Assembly: GCA_017880715.1 (NCBI GenBank)
Contig: JADGRT010000213.1
Location: 1 to 5,781, forward strand
DNA length: 5,781 nucleotides
Direction of reading: 5' to 3'
Origin: Verrucomicrobiia bacterium
GTDB lineage: Bacteria > Verrucomicrobiota > Verrucomicrobiia > Limisphaerales > UBA1319
Below the pieces are notes generated by a model that saw nothing but the letters and a program-made list of their open reading frames with translations, was not told the origin of the DNA and made no database searches. Made by a program: the position numbers and the translations under genes. This document shows, in pieces, positions 1 to 5,169 of this stretch (position 1 is the first letter of the stretch; each line of letters starts with the position of its first letter).

Positions 1-27
1 GTTGGAGACTGGCGCTCGCGGAAGATA

Positions 28-267
28 TTACAAAGGGACAGACAAATAATTTGCGGAGACGCAAAGGCGCGCGATAACGCGGTCGGAGGATGCACTCTTG
101 AGTTTGCCGACGCGGAAGGCTTTGACGGCCTTCCTGGCGGCGGCGGCGGTATCTGTGCGCCACGCCTCCAGGCGGCGTTTGCGGAGCAATTCCTCCAGCA
201 TGGCCTGCTCGTCCGCAGGCAGCGCTTCGCCGGAGGTCAGCACTCGATCCAAAGTCATAGTAGCCAT
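28..267 (-). CDS. small antitoxin-like protein (type II toxin-antitoxin family, orphan in this window)
   Basis: This is a 79-residue acidic/basic helical protein with no signal peptide or membrane segment. Residues 1-35 (MTLDRVL, then LPADEQAMLEELLRKRR) resemble the N-terminal pattern of small antitoxins usually paired with RelE/ParE-type toxins, in which a 'LP..EQ..L..LLR+RR' helix is followed by a charged helix (here EAWRTDTAAAARKAVKAF) and a VIARL segment at 64-68. In that family the antitoxin would bind and neutralise the toxin and repress its own promoter. The last 11 residues (CVSANYLSVPL) look unlike the usual acidic tail, and the DNA there contains a small hairpin (50-65), so the 3' end may have been altered by a frameshift or repeat. 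The start at 267 is preceded by a well-placed promoter but a weak ribosome site; a second ATG lies three codons in. A toxin gene would be expected to the left, outside the window. Family assignment is from memory of sequence style and is moderate. Confidence 0.55.
   Translation of the reverse strand: MATMTLDRVLTSGEALPADEQAMLEELLRKRRLEAWRTDTAAAARKAVKAFRVGKLKSASSDRVIARLCVSANYLSVPL
50..65. repeat. small perfect hairpin at the 3' end of the antitoxin-like gene
   Basis: TTTGCG and CGCAAA form a 6-bp stem around a 4-base loop. Read on the minus strand it is followed by TTATTTG, so it is only weakly terminator-like, and it lies inside the last codons of the gene rather than after its stop. It may mark the join where the usual family C-terminus has been replaced. 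Confidence 0.4.
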
Positions 268-290
268 AAAGTCTCGCTGTTCACAGGTTG

Positions 291-319
291 TTTGTAAGCC
301 CGGTAGCCGAAAGCGTCAA
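291..319 (-). promoter_or_regulatory. sigma70-like promoter for the antitoxin-like gene
   Basis: On the minus strand there is a TTGACG box (319-314; 5 of 6 to consensus), a spacer of exactly 17 bases, then TACAAA (296-291; 4 of 6). The expected transcription start is about 15-20 bases before the ATG at 267, leaving a short leader. The -35 box sits inside the loop of a bulged inverted repeat (300-356), an arrangement that could serve for autorepression. The assignment is by pattern only. Confidence 0.5.
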
Positions 320-356
320 TAGGGAAAATGAGCCTCCTTACGTCGGCTTCTACCGG
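300..356. repeat. bulged inverted repeat between the polymerase stop and the antitoxin-like gene
   Basis: CCGGTAGCCGA (300-310) is complementary to the arm at 343-356, which carries a 3-base insertion (TCGGC, TTC, TACCGG). The 32-base spacer contains the -35 box of the downstream gene and a nested AGCC/GGCT pair (331-348) followed on the minus strand by CATTTT. It begins 5 bases after the polymerase stop codon. It could be a weak 3' hairpin or terminator for the polymerase mRNA, an operator for the antitoxin, or another dispersed repeat. The long U tract of a strong intrinsic terminator is absent. Confidence 0.45.
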
Positions 357-360
357 ATTG

Positions 361-3300
361 CTACCCTTTCTTCTCCCGGGGTTTGCCGGCGTGATGGACG
401 CGCAGGGAGTAGCCTTTCCCATTTTCGTAGGGCTCGACGGTGGCGGTGATTTCCAGGACGGGATAGCGCACCGTGGCCAAGCCATAGCTTTTGTAAGTGG
501 GCGCAAACAGCTCCGTTTCCACCATGCCGGTCCAGTCGGCCAGCGTCAGGAATTTCATCGGCTCGCCGGTGACCTGGTGATGGATCCGCTGTTCGATCAC
601 CAGTCCGCAGGTGACGACCTGTTCGCCAATGTGCTGGCCGAGTCGCGCCACCGGGCAATAAGTGTCCCACGCGATGTGATCGTACAATTCGAGCGGGTGG
701 CCGCTGGCGGGGAAACCCAGCAGGTCAGCCTCCCATTCCAGCCGTTCGCGCCGGGTCGGTTCACGCAGGGGCACCGACGGAAGTTTGTCGGCCCCGGGCG
801 GCGGCAACAGCCAGCCCTGATCGGGCTGGGCGTCGTCGCTGAAGGCGCGGCGGAGGAATTGGAAATCCCAGAACTGCGCCGTGCGCGGCTGGCCAAAACC
901 GTCGAAGGCGCCGACGCGAATCAGCGCTTCCATCTCCTCTGCCAGCGGCGCCACGCGCCGGTAAAAGTCGGGCAGGGATCGGAATTCACCGCGCGCGCGT
1001 TCGCTCAGGAGGCGCCCCCGGGTGCGGTCGGTGAGGCCTTTGAGTTGCGTGACGGGGACGCGAATGGCGAGCGAGCCGATGGACGATGGCCCCAAGCCAG
1101 GCTGGAAAGCCTCTTGTGCCTTTCGGATCTGCTCACCGGCCCTGAATCCTGGAGGGGCTGGCGTCCACGCGATAGCGTCTTGGACTGCGGCAGCCCTCTG
1201 CCGCTTTGGATGGGGTGGGGAACGTTCCAAAGCGCCAGAGGACTGGCGCAGTCCAAAACCTGGCGGACCCTTGGATGGTTCCTGGGGGGACCCCTTGGCT
1301 TCGGGGCCATGCTCACGGCCCATAAACCAGCCGGTGGTAGGGCGGTGCTGCTGCACCGCCCTGATTTTGGGGCTGAGCGGCAGCTCAGCCCTACCCGGTT
1401 CATGGGAAGTTTCCAGTGGGGCAGGCGTGGCGATGACGGTGAAACCGGGGCCGGGTTCGTTGATCCAGGGGGGCAGGAGCGGAATGTCCAGGCGGTGGCA
1501 TTCCAGCACATAGACCAGCGGCGCATAAAAACCTTTCCCGTTGCCGAGCACGGCGGCCATGAAATCGACGGGGAAATAACATTTCAGCCAGGCGGATTGA
1601 TAGGCCTCGACGCCGTAGGCCGTGCTGTGCGCTTTGCAGAAGGCATAGCCTTTGAAGCCGGCCACCAGTTGCCAGACCCGTTCAATGGCGGCCTCGTCGT
1701 GTCCGCGCGCCCGCGCGCTGGTTTTGAATTCCTTTTCGATGTCCGCGATGACGGCCTCCTTTTTCTTGCCCAGGGCGCGGCGCAACACGTCGGCGCGGCC
1801 GCCGGACAAGCCGGCGAAGGTCTCGCAGATTTGCAGGATATGCTCCTCGTAAGCGACCAGTCCGAAGGTGCTTTTCAGACAGGGCTCCAGCGAGGGATGC
1901 GGATAAGTGATCGGCTGTAATCCTTGATACCGCTTCACGAAGTCGCTCTTTTTATTTTCGTTGGCCGCGCCCGGGCGGATGACGCTGACGATGGCGATCA
2001 GGCCGTCGATGTCGCGGACCTGGCAGCGCCGGCTGAGGCCGATCATGGCCGGGCTTTCGATGTGGTGCACGGCGCGCGCGCCACCGCCGGCGATCAGATC
2101 CCAGACCCGCGGATCAATCCAGGGATCGGCATCGGGAGGGGTTTGAGATTTGAGATTTGAGATTGGAGATTGGCTGGGGGGCGGGCCGTCAGCGATACGG
2201 CTGGTTTGGTAACCAGCGCCACTGGTTTCCCGCAGACTCGCGGCGGCGGCCACGGGGTGGATGGTGAGTCGTTGCCGGTCGATTTCGAGGCCGCGTTGGC
2301 GCACTGACGAGGCGACATCGCGCATGGCCGCCAGGCCGCCCTGGGCCAGGATGTCTATTTTTACCAGGCCGATGGCTTCCACGGCGTCCATGTCGAAATG
2401 CGTGGTCGGGTAGCCTTTGTTGGCCACGAAGCACGGGGTCAGCTCCGCCATGGGTGGGCGCGAGATGACCACGCCGCACGGGTGCATTTTGGCGTGGCGC
2501 GGAAAGCCATCGAGAAACACGGCCATTTGCAGGGCGGTGCGGTAGGGTTCTTCGTTGAGCGGCAGGTCGCGGCATTCCTGCCGGAGCGCGATGGCTTCGG
2601 CCAGGGCCTCCGGGCGCACCTGCGGCAGGCGTTCGGTGAGACGGCGGATTTGAAATTCGGACACGCCCAGCACTTTGGCGACGTCGCCCACGGCGCTGCG
2701 GGCCTGGTAGGTGGAAAAGCCGCCCACGATGGCCGTGTGTTCCGTGCCATATTTGGCGAAGATCAGATCGACGACATCGTCCTTGCGGTCGTGCGGAAAA
2801 TCGACGTCGATGTCTGGCAGCTTGTGGAGTTGCATGCGTTCCTGGTTCAGGAACCGGCGGAAATAGAGCTGAAACCGGATGGGGCAGACGCTGCTGATGC
2901 CGAGACAATAGCAGACCAGCGAATCGGCGGCGCTGCCGCGGGTAAGCCATTCGATGCCGCGTTGACGGCATTCCTGCAGCAAATCCCAGACGACCAGAAA
3001 ATACTCTTCGTAGCCGACCTGGTGGATGATGGCGAGTTCTTCTTCGACTTGAGACTGAAGATTTGAAATTTGCGGGTGGGGGTAGCGGTGGCGGAGACCT
3101 TCGAGCACGAGCCGGCGTAAAAACTCGCTCGGGGGCAAGCCATCCGGCGGGGTGAAGGCCGGGAACTGGGGCGCGCCCAACGGGAGTTCGAAGGTGCAGC
3201 GGTCGGCGATTTCATGGCTGCGTTCGAGCAGGGCCGGGTGGGCGGCGAACAGTTTTCGACATTCGGCGGGCGTTTGGAAATGAAACTCGCCGGCGAGTTG

Positions 3301-5163
3301 TTTATCCGGATGTTCCTGGCGCAGGAGCGTGCGGGTGCGGATGCTTTGGACGACGTCGTACTTCCAGCGGTCGGCGGGCGTGGCGTAATGCGCGGGTGGG
3401 CAGGCAACCATGGGCAGGTGCGAAACCGGGGCATGGCGCCGGAGGTCGTCCGGGTGTGTAATCGCCAGGTAAAAGCGACCGGGGAAGAGGGGGGCAAGTC
3501 GGGGATCAGTGCTGACGGCCAACAGGCCGTTGAACTGGGACCCTGAACCGGGTAGGGCGGTGCTGCTGCGCCGCCCCAATATTTGGGCCGAGCGGCAACT
3601 CGGCCCTACCTCGGGGAGATTCATGGCGAGAAAACCGGGGGACGAGAGAATGCGGCAGAGGTGGCGGTAGCCTTCGGCATTTTGCACGTAGAGTCGCAGG
3701 GGGTGGCCGTTGATCTGAATTTCAGCGCCGATGATGGGTTTGATGCCGGCGGCTTTGGCGGCTTGCGCAAATTCCACGGCGCCGTGCAGGTTGCCGCGAT
3801 CTGTCAGGGCGATGGCGGGCAGTTCGTGGCGTTTGGCCAGCGCGATGATGGCATCGATGGAGAGCGTGGAATCGAGGAACGAGTAAAAGCTGTGAACGGC
3901 GAGCGGGATGGGGGCAATGGCGGATGGCGGATGGCGGATGGCGGATGGCGGATTAGGAATGGGGAATTGCGCAGGGCGGAGGGCGTTCGGGCGGGATGGA
4001 CTTTGGACTTTTAAGATGAAATCGTGCCCGCGCATCACGACATTCGATCCGTGGGTTTGGCGCAATTGGTCGATGGTTTCAGCCAGGCGGCGTTGGGCTT
4101 CGTGTTGGCGTGAACCGGTTTCCAGGGGCAGTTCGTCGCCGAAGGATCCGTCGTAAAGATTGGAGAATTTTAGGGACACCATGCGCAGGCTCACGCGTCG
4201 TTTCCAGGCGTGGCGCAGCAGGGGGCGCAGGCGCGAATAGACATCGGTTTCCAGGTCGGTGGGTTCGCACAGGCTTTCGCCGCATTGGTCTTCGGCGAGG
4301 TCGTTGTAGCGGACTTTGACGGTGAGGGTGCGGATGCTTTTATGGTCGGCGCGCACGGTGGCCATGAGATGATCGGCCATGCGGCGCAACACGGCTTCGA
4401 GGTAGTCTTCGTTGGTCAGATCCTCGGCAAAAGTTTCCTGCTGGCTGTAGGACTTGGCGGGGGCGCGCTCGGGTACCACGGGACGGGGGTCGATGCCGTT
4501 GGCGAAGTCGCGGAGTTGCGGGGCGCCGCGGCCGAGCAGCAGGGCGAGCAGTTCGGTGGGGGTGGCGGCGATTTGTCCGATTTTGGCCAGGCCGGCGGCG
4601 TTGAGGCGCTGGGCGGTTTTGGGTCCGATGCCGGGCAGCCAGATATTGGGCAGCGGATGGAGGAACGGGATTTCCTGTCCGGTTGGCACGTGGAAGAACG
4701 AGGCGGGTTTGTGCAGTTTGGAGGCGATTTGGCTGACCAGTTTGCTGCTGCCGAGGCCTTCGCTGACGGTGATTTTAAGCGCGTCGCGGATGGCCCGGCG
4801 GATGGTTTCGGCAATCTCAAGGGGTGATTTGCGGGCGGCGGTCAGGTCGAAGTAACCCTCGTCGATGGATCCGATCTCGACGTCGGGGGTGAAGTCATAG
4901 GCGTAGGAAAACATCCAGTTCGAGAAACGTTCATATTTCTCGAAATCGCCGGGCAGGACGGTGAGTTTGGGGCAGAGTCGGCGGGCCAGGGCAGTGGGCA
5001 TGGGGGTATAGACGCCGAACTTGCGGGCCTCGTAGGAGGCGGAGGCGATGATGCCGCGTTTCTCGCCGCCGACGGCGACGGGTCGGCCGCGCAGACGCGA
5101 ATCGGCGGCCTGCTCTACGGAGGCGAAGAAGGCATCGGCATCAAGATGGACTATGGCGGTCAA
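361..5163 (-). CDS. dinB-dnaE: fused Y-family (Pol IV/DinB) and C-family (DnaE, error-prone-like) DNA polymerase
   Basis: One uninterrupted 1600-codon frame encodes a complete Pol IV-like translesion polymerase (residues 1-385), a repeat-encoded linker (386-420) and a DNA polymerase III alpha-like subunit (421-1600). Both domains should add nucleotides at primer ends in the cytoplasm, most plausibly to copy damaged DNA; their pairing recalls the ImuB-DnaE2 mutagenesis cassette. Catalytic acids are present in both halves: D8, D101, E102 in the Y-family part; D786, D788, D937 in the DnaE part. The start is a TTG, since the family N-terminus (TAIVHLDADAFFASVEQ) begins exactly there and the frame is closed upstream only by the stop of the preceding gene, with no ATG or GTG between. 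There is no plausible separate start before the PHP domain. Several palindromic and tandem repeats are carried in frame. No SOS (LexA) box was seen. Domain identity is strong; the biological role is inferred. Confidence 0.93.
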   Translation of the reverse strand: MTAIVHLDADAFFASVEQAADSRLRGRPVAVGGEKRGIIASASYEARKFGVYTPMPTALARRLCPKLTVLPGDFEKYERFSNWMFSYAYDFTPDVEIGSIDEGYFDLTAARKSPLEIAETIRRAIRDALKITVSEGLGSSKLVSQIASKLHKPASFFHVPTGQEIPFLHPLPNIWLPGIGPKTAQRLNAAGLAKIGQIAATPTELLALLLGRGAPQLRDFANGIDPRPVVPERAPAKSYSQQETFAEDLTNEDYLEAVLRRMADHLMATVRADHKSIRTLTVKVRYNDLAEDQCGESLCEPTDLETDVYSRLRPLLRHAWKRRVSLRMVSLKFSNLYDGSFGDELPLETGSRQHEAQRRLAETIDQLRQTHGSNVVMRGHDFILKVQSPSRPNALRPAQFPIPNPPSAIRHPPSAIAPIPLAVHSFYSFLDSTLSIDAIIALAKRHELPAIALTDRGNLHGAVEFAQAAKAAGIKPIIGAEIQINGHPLRLYVQNAEGYRHLCRILSSPGFLAMNLPEVGPSCRSAQILGRRSSTALPGSGSQFNGLLAVSTDPRLAPLFPGRFYLAITHPDDLRRHAPVSHLPMVACPPAHYATPADRWKYDVVQSIRTRTLLRQEHPDKQLAGEFHFQTPAECRKLFAAHPALLERSHEIADRCTFELPLGAPQFPAFTPPDGLPPSEFLRRLVLEGLRHRYPHPQISNLQSQVEEELAIIHQVGYEEYFLVVWDLLQECRQRGIEWLTRGSAADSLVCYCLGISSVCPIRFQLYFRRFLNQERMQLHKLPDIDVDFPHDRKDDVVDLIFAKYGTEHTAIVGGFSTYQARSAVGDVAKVLGVSEFQIRRLTERLPQVRPEALAEAIALRQECRDLPLNEEPYRTALQMAVFLDGFPRHAKMHPCGVVISRPPMAELTPCFVANKGYPTTHFDMDAVEAIGLVKIDILAQGGLAAMRDVASSVRQRGLEIDRQRLTIHPVAAAASLRETSGAGYQTSRIADGPPPSQSPISNLKSQTPPDADPWIDPRVWDLIAGGGARAVHHIESPAMIGLSRRCQVRDIDGLIAIVSVIRPGAANENKKSDFVKRYQGLQPITYPHPSLEPCLKSTFGLVAYEEHILQICETFAGLSGGRADVLRRALGKKKEAVIADIEKEFKTSARARGHDEAAIERVWQLVAGFKGYAFCKAHSTAYGVEAYQSAWLKCYFPVDFMAAVLGNGKGFYAPLVYVLECHRLDIPLLPPWINEPGPGFTVIATPAPLETSHEPGRAELPLSPKIRAVQQHRPTTGWFMGREHGPEAKGSPQEPSKGPPGFGLRQSSGALERSPPHPKRQRAAAVQDAIAWTPAPPGFRAGEQIRKAQEAFQPGLGPSSIGSLAIRVPVTQLKGLTDRTRGRLLSERARGEFRSLPDFYRRVAPLAEEMEALIRVGAFDGFGQPRTAQFWDFQFLRRAFSDDAQPDQGWLLPPPGADKLPSVPLREPTRRERLEWEADLLGFPASGHPLELYDHIAWDTYCPVARLGQHIGEQVVTCGLVIEQRIHHQVTGEPMKFLTLADWTGMVETELFAPTYKSYGLATVRYPVLEITATVEPYENGKGYSLRVHHAGKPREKKG
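1180..1256. repeat. 77-bp two-stage palindrome inside the DnaE coding region
   Basis: A perfect 10-bp outer stem (TTGGACTGCG at 1180-1189 with CGCAGTCCAA at 1247-1256) and a 16-bp inner stem with a single mismatch (1195-1210 with 1226-1241) enclose a 15-base loop. It is read through as part of residues 1303-1328, a basic and proline-rich stretch (PKRQRAAAVQDA) with no counterpart in ordinary DnaE proteins. Very similar hairpins are, from memory, dispersed in Verrucomicrobia genomes; a genome-wide search would settle that. Confidence 0.8.
1336..1395. repeat. 60-bp double-hairpin repeat, copy A, in DnaE coding region
   Basis: The outer GGTA/TACC ends close two hairpins: GGGCGGTGC/GCACCGCCC (9 bp, perfect) and GGGCTGAG/CTCAGCCC (8 bp, perfect). 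It matches copy B (3551-3610) at 52 of 60 positions in the same orientation. It encodes residues 1257-1277 (RAELPLSPKIRAVQQHRPT), within the extra loop between the fingers and the helix-hairpin-helix region. CCATGAA occurs just before both copies on the minus strand, so the element may extend past the 60 bp given here. Confidence 0.85.
2142..2173. repeat. TTTGAGA heptamer array within DnaE coding region
   Basis: Three tandem copies of TTTGAGA (2142-2162) are followed by the related TTGGAGATTGG. The tract is visibly richer in A+T than its surroundings. Read on the minus strand it gives SPISNLKSQ (residues 999-1007), an insertion between the palm and fingers where relatives have a short connector. 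Confidence 0.7.
2201..2227. repeat. small CTGGTT/AACCAG palindrome cluster in DnaE coding region
   Basis: CTGGTT (2201-2206), AACCAG (2211-2216) and CTGGTT (2222-2227) can form two alternative 6-bp hairpins. The cluster is read as part of residues 979-988 and lies next to the TTTGAGA array, so together they fill the extra 970-1012 segment. The sequence around it recalls dispersed verrucomicrobial palindromes, which I have not checked. Confidence 0.5.
3048..3072. repeat. degenerate TTTGAGA-type repeat in DnaE coding region
   Basis: The tract TTGAGACTGAAGATTTGAA is an imperfect relative of the repeat at 2142-2173. It gives QISNLQSQ (residues 698-705), nearly the same peptide as ISNLKSQ at 1001-1007. 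It falls in the variable stretch after the HRYP motif just before the palm domain. Its divergence suggests an older insertion. Confidence 0.5.
3551..3610. repeat. 60-bp double-hairpin repeat, copy B, in the PHP coding region
   Basis: It has the same architecture and orientation as copy A (1336-1395): GGTA/TACC ends around two hairpins. In hairpin 2 one base pair differs from copy A on both sides (C-G here, T-A in copy A), a compensating change. In hairpin 1 one pair becomes T-G. It is read in a different frame from copy A and encodes residues 518-538 (PSCRSAQILGRRSSTALP) in a loop of the PHP domain. Confidence 0.85.
3917..3951. repeat. five tandem ATGGCGG heptamers encoding the interdomain linker
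   Basis: Five exact copies of ATGGCGG (CCGCCAT on the coding strand) run end to end. Since three units make 21 bases, the array reads as a repeating heptapeptide PPSAIRH, PPSAIA (residues 405-417). It lies exactly between the last Pol IV residues and the first PHP residues. A change of one or two units would shift the frame and separate the two polymerases; a change of three would keep the fusion. Confidence 0.85.
3998..4011. repeat. two tandem GGACTTT heptamers at the Pol IV/linker boundary
   Basis: GGACTTT occurs twice in a row exactly where the conserved Pol IV C-terminus (HDFILK) gives way to the linker. It is a different 7-base unit from the nearby ATGGCGG array, and the stretch 3952-3997 between them is also proline/arginine-rich linker with no domain match. 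The whole 3904-4008 segment looks like former intergenic DNA. Confidence 0.5.
4009..5163 (-). other. Pol IV/DinB-like module of the fusion (residues 1-385)
   Basis: Domains in order are palm and fingers (about 1-165), a helix-hairpin-helix thumb with WLPGIGPKTAQRL (175-187), and a little-finger domain (about 236-385, starting near KSYSQQETF). Metal-binding acids are D8 in HLDADAFF and D101-E102 in SIDEGYFD, at the positions expected from E. coli Pol IV (D8, D103, E104). F13 occupies the steric-gate position that excludes ribonucleotides. Keeping all three acids argues for an active polymerase rather than an ImuB-type inactive one. About 385 residues is normal for a full-length Pol IV, so the fusion has not truncated it. 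I see no obvious C-terminal beta-clamp peptide of the QLxLF type before the linker. Confidence 0.92.
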
Positions 5164-5169
5164 ATTATG

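Larger units (their letters stand above)
361..3903 (-). other. DNA polymerase III alpha-like (DnaE) module of the fusion (residues 421-1600)
   Basis: A PHP domain (about 421-600) is followed by palm (about 700-960), fingers (about 1010-1230), tandem helix-hairpin-helix (about 1365-1425) and an OB fold (about 1510-1590). Landmarks are RGSAADSLV (742-750), PDIDVDF (783-789) with D786 and D788, GLVKID (932-937) with D937, and GYAFCKAHSTAY (1172-1183). The chain ends after the OB fold with no tau-binding domain, and the GKGFYAP segment (1209-1215) recalls error-prone DnaE2, so it is probably not the main replicase. The PHP metal site looks degraded: the first histidine motif reads LAVHSFYS instead of HxH, and TDRG replaces TDHG. 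About 105 extra residues (roughly 1247-1355) and about 43 extra residues (970-1012) sit where relatives have short loops, and both contain repeat DNA. Confidence 0.9.

Noticed and set aside
328..1920. A 530-codon open frame on the plus strand, and other long plus-strand frames over the polymerase gene
   Set aside because: It lies opposite well-conserved DnaE codons, has no recognisable domain, and is expected from codon bias in GC-rich genes.
2189..2971. A 260-codon minus-strand frame in another register of the DnaE gene
   Set aside because: It has arginine/proline-rich shadow composition, and the overlapping frame holds the polymerase catalytic motifs.
361..3903. Main replicative DnaE1
   Set aside because: It lacks the C-terminal tau-binding region, has a degraded PHP site, and its GKGFYAP segment and OB-fold ending resemble the error-prone group; this is by memory of family features.
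3904..4008. Separate dinB and dnaE genes with an intergenic gap here
   Set aside because: There is no stop codon in the frame and no start codon for DnaE near the domain boundary; only a miscounted 7-bp array would separate them.
4009..5163. ImuB (inactive Y-family accessory protein) as the identity of the N-terminal half
   Set aside because: All three catalytic acids and the steric-gate phenylalanine are present, and the thumb and little finger look like Pol IV.
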